Positions 52,640 through 62,121 of a stretch of DNA of 64,000 nucleotides are shown piece after piece. Position 1 is the stretch's first letter, and every line of letters starts with the position of its first letter. This stretch comes from Magnetococcus marinus MC-1. GTDB lineage: Bacteria; Pseudomonadota; Magnetococcia; Magnetococcales; Magnetococcaceae. The position numbers were made by a program, and so were the translations under genes. The stretch is from NCBI RefSeq assembly GCF_000014865.1, contig NC_008576.1, positions 3,438,001-3,502,000 on the forward strand. Reading direction: 5' to 3'. The notes beneath the pieces were generated by a model. The model made no database searches. It was not told the DNA's origin and worked only from the letters and a program-made list of their open reading frames with translations.

Positions 52640-53061
52640 ATGTATTGGCTGAAATCGTAGCCTTGCCCAAAAAGCCCACCAAAGAGCTCAATGCCATGTG
52701 GCGGAGCTACTTTAATACGGATCCTCCCCAGGCTGGCAAATCCTACCTGGTTCGCCGGTTGGCCTATCGGATCCAGGAGCTTGCGTATGGAAGCATTCCA
52801 GAAGCGACCAACCAATTGCTTGATACCCTGGCATCTGCGACGGCAGAACAAGCCACAAAAAACAGGTCTGACACCACTTCGCTCACTCCAGGCACGCGCC
52901 TTATACGGGAGTGGAAGGGCATGGAACATTTCGTCACGGTTCTAGACAGGGGGTTTGAGTATCAGGGGCGCAAATACCGCAGCCTTTCAGCCGTAGCCAA
53001 GGCCATTACCGGCACACACTGGAGTGGACCTGCCTTTTTCGGGATCAATGGAGGTAAATAA
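52636..53061 (+). CDS. DUF2924 protein
   Basis: The 141-residue protein has the DUF2924 signature: MWRSYFNTDPPQAGKSYLVR near the start, PGTRLIREWKGMEHFVTVLD and FEYQGRKYRSLSAVAKAITG with THWSGPAFFG at the end. DUF2924 genes nearly always lie directly upstream of serine recombinase genes in alphaproteobacterial mobile elements; a role in recombination control is inferred. Two nt separate it from the recombinase. Confidence 0.9.
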   Translation: MNVLAEIVALPKKPTKELNAMWRSYFNTDPPQAGKSYLVRRLAYRIQELAYGSIPEATNQLLDTLASATAEQATKNRSDTTSLTPGTRLIREWKGMEHFVTVLDRGFEYQGRKYRSLSAVAKAITGTHWSGPAFFGINGGK

Positions 53062-53063
53062 CA

Positions 53064-54389
53064 ATGACGGCAAAACATCAAAAAATACGCTGCGCCATCT
53101 ATACTCGCAAATCTACGGAAGAGGGGCTAGATAAGGATTTTAATACGATGGAGAACCAGCGTGAATCCTGTTCCTCCTATATAACCAGCCAGAAAGCTGA
53201 GGGCTGGATTGAGCTTGCGGATGCCTATGACGACCCTGGTTTCAGCGGCGGAACGATGAAGCGCCCTGCCCTGACTCGCCTGCTACAAGACATTGAAAAC
53301 GGCAAAGTGGACTGTATTTGCGTGTACAAAATTGATAGGCTTTCCCGCTCCCTGGTCGACTTCACCAAGATGATCGACCTATTCGACAAACACGGGGTCA
53401 CCTTCATCAGCATCACCCAGTCCTTCAATACCACCACCTCTATGGGTAGACTGACCCTAAATATCCTCTTGAGCTTTGCGCAGTTTGAGCGTGAGATCGC
53501 GGCAGAGCGCATCCAGGATAAGTTTGCAGCCTCAAGGCGCAAGGGCATGTGGATGGGGGGACACCCTATTCTCGGATATGATATCCAAAACCGCGCTCTG
53601 GTGATCAACCAACAGGAGGCCGACCAGGTCCGCTTCATCTTCCAACGCTACAGTGAATGCGGCTCCCCTACCATTACTCTCAAGGGTATGGCGGATAAGG
53701 GCATCACCAACAAGACCTGGACCAACGGGTCTGGCAAGCTTCGGATTGGGACTCCCTTTAACAAGAGCACCCTCAACCGACTCCTGAAAAACCGGGTTTA
53801 CATCGGTGAAGTCGTTCACAAAGGCAACATTTATCCGGGGCAGCATGAGGCCATCATTAGTCAGGAGCTCTGGAACAAGGTCCAGCAGACCATCAAGTTG
53901 AACAACCGGCCCAACAGCATTATCCCAAAAGGGCAAACACCTTTCCCACTCCGGGGTCTGGTACACTGCAAACACTGCGGCATGGCCATGACGCCAACCC
54001 AGACCAAGAAAAACGGCCAGGTTCAATATCGCTACTACAGTTGCAGCGGTGCTCGAAAAGGGGTCACTGAAAACTGCCCATTGCCCAACGTACCCGCTGG
54101 CGATATCGAGCGCTTGGTGCTTGCACAGGTTCAAAACTTGGTCAACAGCCCGGAGGTACTGGCCAAGACCATCTCCATGGTCAAAGCCCAGGAGCCTGCC
54201 ATTCCAGAGCATGAGATCATCGGACTTCTGGCCTCCCTCTCTCCTGTGTGGGATGAGCTCTTTCCCCTGGAACAGAACCGATTGCTTAAGCTCTTGGTCA
54301 AGTCCATCGACCTCTCAGAACAGGGGGCCGATCTGTTTCTTAACGTCGAGGGCATTCACACTCTCGTTCATGAATTGGAGGCCGCATAA
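53064..54389 (+). CDS. Large serine recombinase (phage integrase)
   Basis: The 441-residue protein has the resolvase catalytic domain (nucleophile Ser in YTRKSTEEG near residue 14; YKIDRLSRSLVDF near 92; SFAQFEREIAAERI near 138), a recombinase domain (KGMWMGGHPILGYD) and a zinc ribbon (CKHCGMAMTPTQ ... YYSCSGARKG near 310). It probably integrates the prophage and lies at its right end. The shorter C-terminal coiled coil differs from long actinophage integrases. Confidence 0.93.
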   Translation: MTAKHQKIRCAIYTRKSTEEGLDKDFNTMENQRESCSSYITSQKAEGWIELADAYDDPGFSGGTMKRPALTRLLQDIENGKVDCICVYKIDRLSRSLVDFTKMIDLFDKHGVTFISITQSFNTTTSMGRLTLNILLSFAQFEREIAAERIQDKFAASRRKGMWMGGHPILGYDIQNRALVINQQEADQVRFIFQRYSECGSPTITLKGMADKGITNKTWTNGSGKLRIGTPFNKSTLNRLLKNRVYIGEVVHKGNIYPGQHEAIISQELWNKVQQTIKLNNRPNSIIPKGQTPFPLRGLVHCKHCGMAMTPTQTKKNGQVQYRYYSCSGARKGVTENCPLPNVPAGDIERLVLAQVQNLVNSPEVLAKTISMVKAQEPAIPEHEIIGLLASLSPVWDELFPLEQNRLLKLLVKSIDLSEQGADLFLNVEGIHTLVHELEAA

Positions 54390-54808
54390 TGGATATGACT
54401 TTATCACAGGATGGAACCACCCTGCACATTCATATCCCCATGCGGTTGCGCCGCCACGGCGGAAGAAAAATGATCGTCACCTCCGACGGAGAGCATATCG
54501 CGCCTTCCCCTGCCCCGCTGCCTAGTGCACAGCTGGATGACCCGTTGGTGAGGGCACTGATCAAAGCGCGGCGCTGGCAGAAACAGTTGGAAGAGGGCGA
54601 GATTGGGACCATCAAAGAGTTGGCCGAAAAGGAAGGGGTCGACAGCTCCTTGCTCTCTCGGACCCTTCGACTCAACGCTCTGGCTCCGGATATCGTGAAT
54701 GCCATAATGACAGGAACAGCACCGAATCAGGTCAGTCTTGAATCCCTGCGTCAGACCATACCCCACGCTTGGGAGGAGCAGAGGATTCTGTTCGGTATGC
54801 ATACGTAA
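54389..54808 (+). CDS. HTH protein downstream of the recombinase
   Basis: The 139-residue protein overlaps the recombinase stop by one base (TAATG). The C-terminal half has a KorB/ParB-like HTH: IKELAEKEGVDSSLLSRTLR then LAPDIVNAIMTG. It may be a directionality or regulatory factor of the cassette; this is inference from linkage. Confidence 0.75.
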   Translation: MDMTLSQDGTTLHIHIPMRLRRHGGRKMIVTSDGEHIAPSPAPLPSAQLDDPLVRALIKARRWQKQLEEGEIGTIKELAEKEGVDSSLLSRTLRLNALAPDIVNAIMTGTAPNQVSLESLRQTIPHAWEEQRILFGMHT

Positions 54809-54924
54809 AAATATCCCTTTTACGAAAAAACTTTACCGCACGCTCTGTTGCCTACTGTTGACCCTCTTCCTCGATTGTTTCAACATAGTTCCCTCATAAC
54901 GATCATAAAGAATCGGAGGGAGCT

Positions 54925-55200
54925 ATGCAGACCAATCCAGCCATGATGGACAATGCCTTAGATGCCATCAACCAGCAGATCACATCCGACCAATTTCCTG
55001 AAGCCCGCAGCGCTTTGGCCCGACTCATCCGGTCAGGGTTTGAGGTTATTGAGGCTCGACGTTTGATGGCGCAAATCTTCATGCATGAGCTCTTCATGGT
55101 GAAGAATCACCGGCAGCCTTTTGATCGGCGGCGGTATGGAGCCATGCTCATGCAGTTGCCCAAACTGCCCATTAATGCGTCTTGCAGTGAGAATAAATAA
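54925..55200 (+). CDS. Small helical protein, partner of the SEC-C gene
   Basis: A 91-residue protein after CGGAGGGAG. The sequence MAQIFMHELFMVKNHRQPFD resembles the DUF1841 C-terminal part. The next gene starts 2 nt after its stop. The 116 nt before it hold no gene and mark the likely prophage edge. Confidence 0.55.
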   Translation: MQTNPAMMDNALDAINQQITSDQFPEARSALARLIRSGFEVIEARRLMAQIFMHELFMVKNHRQPFDRRRYGAMLMQLPKLPINASCSENK

Positions 55201-55202
55201 AT

Positions 55203-56078
55203 ATGGCCTCTACAGGAAAAAGCAGAATCGGCTCTTACACTTCGCCTGTTGATATTCTTCTATCCCTCGGTGAATGCCATTATCCACCCTGGAGTGACCG
55301 GAATCCATCAAAGTGGATTAATTATAGTAAGCATGGCTTGTCACAAGAACACATCTCCGAGCTTACAAGACTGGCCACCGATGAAGGCATATTATCCAGC
55401 GATCTAGACGATGCTACATCATGGGCACCTATTCATGCTTGGCGTGCTTTAGGACAATTGAAGGCTGTTGTATCCGTAAACACACTTTTTGAAAACTTCC
55501 TTGTTTGGCAGGATTTCGACTGGATCGTCAACGAGGCAAGCGATGTATTCAAAATGATGGGTCCCGATGTAATTAACATCCTTATCCCTCTTCTTCAGGA
55601 TAGAAACAGATCAAGCGATCTACGTCAGCATGTCTCTGAGCACATTGCCAATGTGGCAAAAGAGCTCTCATCGGAAAGAGAAAAGGCCATCCATGCTATC
55701 GCAGAGACTCTTACTAAGTATGAAGTCAATTCCAAGCAATTCAATGGCTTTTTGATCTCAGCTCTTCTTGATCTTCAGGCCATAGAAGCTATTGAATTAA
55801 TTCGCGAGGTCTACATTAAAAAACGTACCATTCTTGCGCTTCCCGGAGACCTGGAAGATGCAGAGATATCGCTTGGTTTGAGGGAAAAGCGCTCTACGCC
55901 CAAACCACATTATGGAAAGTTGGGCATCAAAGAGATGGAAGAGGAAGTGGGTCCTCGTAAGCCCTACCCGTATCCATTGGGATCCACCACGTTTAATCGA
56001 GGTTCTGCTAACGTTGGCCGTAACGATCCTTGCCCCTGTGGTAGCGGCAAGAAATTCAAGAAGTGTTGTTTAAACTGA
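55203..56078 (+). CDS. DUF1186/SEC-C motif protein
   Basis: The 291-residue protein has a helical repeat body (HAWRALGQLKAVVSVNTLFE, IANVAKELSSEREKAIHAIA; DUF1186-like) and ends in a SEC-C zinc motif NDPCPCGSGKKFKKCCLN, which binds zinc and often contacts ribosomes or SecB. AT-richer than the phage genes. Role unknown. Confidence 0.85.
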   Translation: MASTGKSRIGSYTSPVDILLSLGECHYPPWSDRNPSKWINYSKHGLSQEHISELTRLATDEGILSSDLDDATSWAPIHAWRALGQLKAVVSVNTLFENFLVWQDFDWIVNEASDVFKMMGPDVINILIPLLQDRNRSSDLRQHVSEHIANVAKELSSEREKAIHAIAETLTKYEVNSKQFNGFLISALLDLQAIEAIELIREVYIKKRTILALPGDLEDAEISLGLREKRSTPKPHYGKLGIKEMEEEVGPRKPYPYPLGSTTFNRGSANVGRNDPCPCGSGKKFKKCCLN

Positions 56079-56196
56079 AGGTTAAGCTTTGTTTAATTTG
56101 TTTTCCGCGCGACTTGTTTACGGTTGATAGCGAAAGGAATGTGAACCCTCAATGAAGGTCGGATTTCATATCTCTTTATATTTATGAGCATTCTCC

Positions 56197-56222
56197 CCGA
56201 CCTTCAACGGAGGTCGGATTTT
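56197..56222 (+). terminator. Rho-independent terminator after the SEC-C gene
   Basis: CCGACCT, loop TCAACGG, AGGTCGG, then ATTTT. It lies 118 nt past the stop. Confidence 0.5.
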
Positions 56223-56361
56223 AAAAAGTCCTTGGCGACAGAGACAGAGAGAGGAAAAGACCGGGAAAAGAGATGGATGGCACCCTACCCCGACCTGCAC
56301 TACGGGGCTTGGCAATTTGGACAGGTTGCTAAGCTTTGGTATTGTTGTTGAATTTGGGTAC

Positions 56362-56388
56362 AAAAAAAGCCACTCTTGCGAGTGGCTT
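56362..56388 (-). terminator. Rho-independent terminator, - strand
   Basis: On the - strand AAGCCACT, 6-nt loop, AGTGGCTT then TTTTTTT. It probably ends the Rpn transcript coming from 56640. The rest of the 56079-56639 gap holds no convincing gene. Confidence 0.65.
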
Positions 56389-56639
56389 ATAGAGAGAAAT
56401 CTATAACGATTTCTTATGGTTGACCAAACGCCACCCTTTAGCAAACCTTCTCCGCCTATTTTTTTAGGCATTTTTGTTTCGCAAGAGGGTCACACGCGCT
56501 ACCCAAGAACTCTAGCAAAAACAAGTCACATCGCATTGATATTTATCAATAAAACAGAAAAAACATCCTCCATCTCAACCTCTAATAGTTTGCTTTAAAG
56601 GTCCGCTCGCCCGATCACATAAATTCACGAACCCTGACC

Positions 56640-57584
56640 CTACTTGAATACGGCTTCCAGCGTCTCCGCATCAAAAATTTGCTCACCCCAGGTCTCCAGT
56701 TCATCAATTGTAGCATTCGCTACTTTTAACTCCGCCCAACTAGGTACTTCTCCAAATCGGCGATGAAGCTGTCTCAGAAGAAGTGAAGATTCACCCTCTT
56801 GACGGCCCTCTTGACGGCCCTCTTGACGACCCTTAGACATCATCTCACGCGCAAACTGCGATGCATAGTGCTCCGCTTCTCCTGGAAAAGCCTCTTCCGC
56901 ATATGCCTGTACATCTGCCATTGTCATTCCCCTGTACGTCTGAATCAGATATCTCAACACCAGCTTGGCAAACTCGGGATCCCCTTGTGTACCCTTCCCT
57001 ATCTGCGGAATGACAACCACACCATCCGCACTATGAAACGCATACTTCATCGCCATCAGAGCAGCTCGCAAATGAGTATCCTGAGACAGGTCATCATCCT
57101 CGATGCGCCCTAAATCCGTCACCGCAAAGCTGAAATCAAGCAGATGGTGTAACAAACCCTTATCTGCTTCAAGCAATGCTGAAAACTGGTTTGGGACCGT
57201 CCACTCACGAGCCCCATGATAAACCACCAGAGGCACAATCGGAGGTAGCTTCTGCTGCCCTTCTTTCAGAAAACGCTCCCAAATCCTGACCATATAGCGC
57301 AAAAGTTGAAAGGCAACCCATTCGTCTGCACAGCTCTTGTGCTCAATCAGCGCGTAAATATATGCCGCCTTCCCCTCTTGAGTCTTAACCTTGAAAAGCC
57401 GGTCCGTTAAATGCTCCCGAAACTCACCATCAATGAAGGTCCCATCCACCAAGACAGGCGGCTCAGATGACAGCAACTCTGCTACTTCCTTTGGCAAACG
57501 CTCCCGAAGCAAAGTTCCGGTTTTATCTGGATCACTCAACAATGCCTTCAGAAACCGATCGTGCGGCTGGGTAATCTTCGTCAT
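56640..57584 (-). CDS. Rpn-family PD-(D/E)XK nuclease/putative transposase, copy 1
   Basis: The 314-residue protein is a typical Rpn (recombination-promoting nuclease) protein: MTKITQPHDRFLKALLSDPD, LTDRLF (Asp) and YALIEHKS (E-x-K), then FQLLRYMVRIWE and PIVPLVVYHGAREW. A run of GRQEG units near residue 250 leads to a C-terminal DUF4351-like domain (LLLRQLHRRFGEVPSW). Rpn proteins cut DNA and raise RecA-independent recombination. ATG 57584 is only 43 nt from the divergent integrase start. Confidence 0.9.
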   Translation of the reverse strand: MTKITQPHDRFLKALLSDPDKTGTLLRERLPKEVAELLSSEPPVLVDGTFIDGEFREHLTDRLFKVKTQEGKAAYIYALIEHKSCADEWVAFQLLRYMVRIWERFLKEGQQKLPPIVPLVVYHGAREWTVPNQFSALLEADKGLLHHLLDFSFAVTDLGRIEDDDLSQDTHLRAALMAMKYAFHSADGVVVIPQIGKGTQGDPEFAKLVLRYLIQTYRGMTMADVQAYAEEAFPGEAEHYASQFAREMMSKGRQEGRQEGRQEGESSLLLRQLHRRFGEVPSWAELKVANATIDELETWGEQIFDAETLEAVFK

Positions 57585-57626
57585 ACAGTGGTCATTCCAT
57601 TCAAGGCATTTTCCCAAGGGTATAAC

Positions 57627-58652
57627 ATGCTCGGCACACTAACAGAACTCATCCACTACATCACGGGGTTATTCAAGTCTCGTGCAGACCTGAAACTGGA
57701 AATCCTCGCCCTGCGCCACCAGATTAATGTCTTACAACGCCAACGCCCCAAGCGCCCTACCCTACGCCATATGGACAGGATCTTTTGGGTTTGGCTATCT
57801 CAGATCTGGCCTAGGTGGAAACACGCGTTCGTGATTATAAAACCAGCCACCGTCATCAAATGGCACAAGCAAGGCTTCAAGCTCTATTGGAAACGGAAGT
57901 CGCGACCAATACGCCCTGGCCGTCCTCGCGTCCCGCAGGAAGTGCGGGACCTAATTCGGCAAATGTCGCGGGAAAATCCACTCTGGGGAGCACCACGCAT
58001 ACATGGTGAGTTACTGAAATTGGGCTACGATATAGGAGAGACATCAGTCTCAAAGTACATGCTCAAACCTAACAAGCCCCCTTCACAGACCTGGAGGACC
58101 TTCCTTGATAACCACGTAAATCAGATCGTGGCCATGGACTTCTTCACCATACCGACTATCTTTTTCAAGGTGCTGCACGTCCTCATTCTGATCGACCACG
58201 ATCGCCGCCGGATTATCCATTTCAATGTTACGATCAATCCAACGTCAGCTTGGGTGGTTCAACAAATCCGCGAAGCGTTTCCCTGGGATTCAGCCCCGCG
58301 TTTCCTGCTGCATGATCGCGATCCACTCTTCATGGCCAGTCAGCACTCTCTCAGAGCCATAGGGATCGAAACGCTGACCACAGCCCCAGGATCGCCTTGG
58401 CAAAATGCCATCGCAGAACGGATGATCGGTAGTTGTCGCAGAGAGTACTTTGACCACATCATCGTGCTCAACGAAGAACACCTGCGACAGCGGCTTGGGG
58501 AGTATGTGGATTATTACCACCAGCGGACCCATCTGGGTTTGGCCAAAGATTCCCCGATACACCGTGCAGTCCAGCCAAAAGAGTCTGGCAACATCATTGC
58601 GCTCCCAGTTCTCGGTGGTCTACACCACCGGTACGAGCGCGTTGCTGCCTGA
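57627..58652 (+). CDS. DDE integrase core protein, copy 1
   Basis: The 341-residue protein has an N-terminal helical part (LKLEILALRHQINVLQRQ), an HTH region with NPLWGAPRIHGELLKLG, and a retroviral-type integrase core with DDE: VAMDFFTIPTIFF (first Asp), LHDRDPLFM (second), and SPWQNAIAERMIGS (Glu). It ends FPVLGGLHHRY-like. It is an orphan transposase of IS3/IS481-like fold, complete and in frame. Ribosome site AAGGG before ATG 57627. Confidence 0.9.
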   Translation: MLGTLTELIHYITGLFKSRADLKLEILALRHQINVLQRQRPKRPTLRHMDRIFWVWLSQIWPRWKHAFVIIKPATVIKWHKQGFKLYWKRKSRPIRPGRPRVPQEVRDLIRQMSRENPLWGAPRIHGELLKLGYDIGETSVSKYMLKPNKPPSQTWRTFLDNHVNQIVAMDFFTIPTIFFKVLHVLILIDHDRRRIIHFNVTINPTSAWVVQQIREAFPWDSAPRFLLHDRDPLFMASQHSLRAIGIETLTTAPGSPWQNAIAERMIGSCRREYFDHIIVLNEEHLRQRLGEYVDYYHQRTHLGLAKDSPIHRAVQPKESGNIIALPVLGGLHHRYERVAA

Positions 58653-58975
58653 CATCTGTCAGCTATCGGTTTCTGATTTTCAAAGAGCGCATTGACCTGG
58701 CGTTCCAACCCTCTGTGCCTAAAATCCAAATTCTGGCAGAATCCAAACACACCAAGCCCTTCATCACTTGTAGATTCTTCCAGATTCCACTCCATCAGAC
58801 CAGAAAAATCGCTATGCCGCTGCCAGAATCAGTGCCAATTGTGGTGCGGACGACATTTTCGAGAGGCACAGGCCGGATCAGGACAACCCCGCGCACCTCC
58901 AGTCTCCACAATCGTCAAACCGCGTGGCTCAGACCGTCATCATCCGAGGGGCGGTGAGATATGCGGGCTAGCCGG

Positions 58976-59242
58976 TCACTTCACGCACAACCACTTGCTG
59001 GCCTCGTGCTTGCAAACAACGGTATCGCGGCCGTTCAGGCTATTAAAGATCACAACCTCGTAGCCAACTCGGTCTTTGGCTACCGTGGCTCTCGAGAGGG
59101 GATAGCCCGAAAGCTTCATCTTCGTCAGGCCCTGGCCCCAGGCTTCTAGGATGATGCTTTTATGGTCACGTCCGGCGAATGCACTTGTTGCGACCAGGCA
59201 CAGTGATGCTGCCACGATGATGGCGGTGGTTGTTTTGCGCAC
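58976..59242 (-). CDS. Small secreted protein of unknown function
   Basis: An 88-residue protein with a clear signal peptide (KTTTAIIVAASLCLVATSAF, cleavage after AFA) and a mature part of about 65 residues with two Cys near the end (VVCKHEASKWLCVK), which could form a disulphide in the periplasm. GTG 59242 follows GGGAG by 6 nt. It lies between the two Rpn/integrase modules. Confidence 0.7.
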   Translation of the reverse strand: MRKTTTAIIVAASLCLVATSAFAGRDHKSIILEAWGQGLTKMKLSGYPLSRATVAKDRVGYEVVIFNSLNGRDTVVCKHEASKWLCVK

Positions 59243-59364
59243 AATGATCTCCCTTAATCTGGAACATCCCAAGTGCCACATGGCACGGCTTTAATTCTGC
59301 CAAATTGACAAGCCATTGTCCATGACGCATTCCCATTTTCCGGGTCAGCGGTTGAATTGAACTA

Positions 59365-60122
59365 GATAGTGTCGTCACAAGATTGCGCCCCAGATGGCAA
59401 TACACCTGATTTGTACCGCCGCCAGGAATGAATCTACGTTCTTGGCGTATCTGGTGGCGATGCCTCGCCATCTTTTCAAATGCAAAAATGCATTCTCTAC
59501 CAAGTGACGGATTTTATAGAGATCCACATCATACACTCGTGGAGTTTTCCTGTTTTTGCGCGGCGGGATCACTGGCTTCATTCCCTGTTCGCAAGCTTGC
59601 TCAACTATAGCGTCGCTGTCATAACCCCTGTCAGCCAGCAAGCACTCTGCTTCAAAACCCGATATCAAGGCTTGAGCTTGTGAGCAATCAGCTCGGGTAC
59701 CCTTCGTGATAATCGCTCTGACCGGCATACCATGCGCATCCACGGCCAAATGTATCTTACTGTTGAGCCCCCTTTTGTGCGACTCATCTCTTGATTGCCG
59801 CCTTTGGCCCCAGCTGCATGCGGATGCACCTTGCAGTGAGATGCATCGATCATCAACCACTCGTAATCAGGGTCTTCAATCATCTGGTCAAGCAGCTTCT
59901 CCCAGATCCCTTTGTCGCGCCACCGGCAGAAACGGCGTTGAGTGTTGTTCCAATCGCCATAATCTGGTGGAAGATCGCGCCATGGCGCACCTGTACGCAA
60001 AATCCAAAACACCTGGAGGGTTCTAGGCCCGAAACGAACCGTCTCTGGAGAATTTTCGCCCACAGCAGAGAAAGTTCGACCCCTGATTTTGGTTGACAAA
60101 AATGATCGAACAATACATTTCC
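59365..60122 (-). mobile_element. Degraded IS5-family element
   Basis: The left end near 59365 (GTGTCGTCACAAG) looks like an IS5 terminal repeat, but no matching right end was found before the Rpn copy at 60123. It carries a two-frame transposase. Confidence 0.7.
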
Positions 60123-60126
60123 TCAT
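59375..60126 (-). pseudogene. IS5-family transposase in two frames
   Basis: The first frame (WILRTGAPWRDLPPDYGDW, WLMIDASHCKVHPHAAGAKG with the first Asp) and the second (GLNSKIHLAVDAHGMPVRAI, ECLLADRGYDSD with the second Asp, ENAFLHLKRWRGIATRYAKN with Glu) join in a -1 shift at AAAAGGGGG (59768-59776), which may be programmed as in the IS427 group. The first 30 residues do not match the family, and the right end is lost, so the gene is probably dead. Confidence 0.75.
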
Positions 60127-61055
60127 TTAAAAACAGACTCTAACGATTCACCATCAAAAACTCTATCGGTCCATACTTCAATCTGCTCCACACCAGAATT
60201 CTGGATTTTCTCTTCCACCCAAGCAGGAAGCTCACCGAAACACCGGTGTAATTGGCGCAGAAGCAGTGCTGCTTCCCCCTCTTGACGACCCTCTTGACGA
60301 CCCTTCGACATCATCTCACGGGCAAACAGGGAAGCATACTCCTCCGCTTCTCCTGGAAAAGCCTCTTCTGCATAGGCCTGTACATCTGCCATCGTCATTC
60401 CCCTATACGTCTGAATCAGATATCTCAACACCAACTTGGCAAAATCAGGATCCCCTTGGGTCCCCTTCCCTATCTGTGGAAACACAACCACACCTTCGGC
60501 ACCCTGAAATGCATACTTCATTGCCATCAAGGCGGCACGCAAACGTGTGTCTTCAGATAAGGCATCATCTTCGACCCGGCCTAAATCCGTCACCGCGAAA
60601 CTGAAATCAAGCAGATGAGGCAGCAAGCTTTCATCTGCTTCAATCAATGCAGAAAAATGGTTGGGAACCTTCCACTCACGCGCCCCATGGTACACCACCA
60701 GCGGCACAATCGGAGGCAGCTTCTGCATTTTCTTTTGAATCAAACGTTCCCAAATCCTGACCATATAACGCAGCAATTGAAATGCAACCCACTCGTCGTT
60801 ATAGCTCTTATGCTCAACTAACGTGTAGATGTACGCTGCTTTTCCTTCCCGGCTCTTCACCCTGAAAAGACGGTCTGTTAAATGTTCCCGAAATTCGCCA
60901 TCAATGAATGACCCATCCACTAACTCAGGTGGCTCTGATGACAACAACTCCGTCACTTCTTTTGGCAACTGCTCCCGAAGCAAAGTTCCAGCCTTGTCTG
61001 GATCACTCAATAGTGCTTTCAGAAACCGATCATGCGGCTGAGTTATCTTGGTCAT
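60123..61055 (-). CDS. Rpn-family PD-(D/E)XK nuclease/putative transposase, copy 2
   Basis: A 310-residue paralogue of the copy at 56640, with the same motifs (LTDRLF, YTLVEHKS) and ends. It has fewer GRQEG units (two rather than three or four) and differs at scattered positions, so the duplication is not recent. It ends FDGESLESVFK. The IS5 remnant abuts its 3' end. Confidence 0.9.
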   Translation of the reverse strand: MTKITQPHDRFLKALLSDPDKAGTLLREQLPKEVTELLSSEPPELVDGSFIDGEFREHLTDRLFRVKSREGKAAYIYTLVEHKSYNDEWVAFQLLRYMVRIWERLIQKKMQKLPPIVPLVVYHGAREWKVPNHFSALIEADESLLPHLLDFSFAVTDLGRVEDDALSEDTRLRAALMAMKYAFQGAEGVVVFPQIGKGTQGDPDFAKLVLRYLIQTYRGMTMADVQAYAEEAFPGEAEEYASLFAREMMSKGRQEGRQEGEAALLLRQLHRCFGELPAWVEEKIQNSGVEQIEVWTDRVFDGESLESVFK

Positions 61056-61098
61056 ACGGGAACAATTCCGTTCAGGGCTTTATTTCAAGGAGCTATGC

Positions 61099-62121
61099 AT
61101 GCTCAGCACACTAACAGAACTCATCCACATCATCACGGGATTGTTCAAATCTCAGGTGGCGCTTCAGATAGAAATCCTGGCTTTGCGCCACCAACTCAAC
61201 GTCCTACAGAGAAAACACCCAAAGCGTGTCAAATTGAAACCATGGGACCGCATCTTCTGGATCTGGCTGTCTCGAATCTGGCCGGGCTGGAAAGACGCGC
61301 TGGTGATCATCAAGCCGGACACAGTGATCAAGTGGCACAAGAAAGGTTTCAAGCTGTACTGGCGGTATCTGTCCAAAAGGAGACAGCCCGGCAGACCAAA
61401 GGTCCCAGCGATGATACGAAAACTGATCAGACAAATGAGCCGCGAAAATCCACTCTGGGGAGCACCACGCATGCACGGCGAGTTACTGAAATGGGGTATG
61501 ATGTCGGGGAAACATCGGTCTCAAAGTACATGGTTAAACCCGACAATCCTCCGTCACAGAGCTGGAGAACCTTTCTTGATAACCACGCGAATCAGATCAT
61601 TGCCATGGACTTTTTCACCGTACCGACCATCTTTTTCAAGGTGCTGCACATCCTGATTTTAATTGACGACGATCGTAGACGCATCATTCACTTCAACGTA
61701 ACTACATCCAACATCAGCTTGGGGCATTCAACAAATCCGCGAAGCGTTTCCCTGGGATCCAGTTCCGCGCTTTCTTCTGCACGATCGCGACCCGCTCTTC
61801 ATGGCCAGTCAGCACTCACTCAAATCAATGGGAATCAAAACTGTGGTCACTGCCCCAGGATCCCCCAGGCAAAATGCCATAGCAGAACGGATGATTGGCA
61901 GTTGCCGCAGAGAGTGTTTTGATCACATCATCGTGCTCAATGAAGAGCATCTGCGACAAAAGCTTGGTGAGTATGTGGATTATTACCACCAGCGGACCCA
62001 TTTGGGTTTGGCCAAAGATTCCCCGGTTCACCGTCCGATTCAGCACAAAGAGTCAGGCGACGTTATCGTATTCCCAGTTCTCGGCGGTCTGCACCATCGG
62101 TACAAGCGCGCCGCTGCCTGA
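61099..62121 (+). pseudogene. DDE integrase core, copy 2, broken by two frameshifts
   Basis: Compared with copy 1, one base is missing near 61490 (AAATGGGGTATGAT against AAATTGGGCTACGAT) and two near 61705. The total of three restores the starting frame, but the 215 nt between are out of frame and reach a stop at 61654-61656. The three pieces together cover the whole integrase, including LHDRDPLF and RQNAIAERMIG. ATG 61099 follows AAGGAG. Confidence 0.85.

Larger units (their letters stand above)
56640..58885. repeat. Rpn/integrase module, copy 1 of about 2.2 kb
   Basis: The same gene pair with the same divergent layout occurs at 60123-62350. Homology runs from the Rpn stop to about 230 nt past the integrase stop (shared AGACCAGAAAAATCGCT and ACGAGAGG-like sequences). 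No clear terminal inverted repeats were found. Confidence 0.75.

Noticed and set aside
12350-54900. Direct repeats that could be attL and attR of the prophage
   Set aside because: I compared 12340-12400 with 54800-54930 by eye and found no convincing repeat. Serine integrases need only a 2-bp shared core, and the left end may be lost to the insertion sequences.
58653-59063. Small + strand frames after integrase copy 1
   Set aside because: They overlap the shared non-coding tail of the duplicated module and are not kept in frame in copy 2.
59357-60126. Intact IS5 element
   Set aside because: No right-end inverted repeat is found, and the first 30 residues of the transposase do not match the family.
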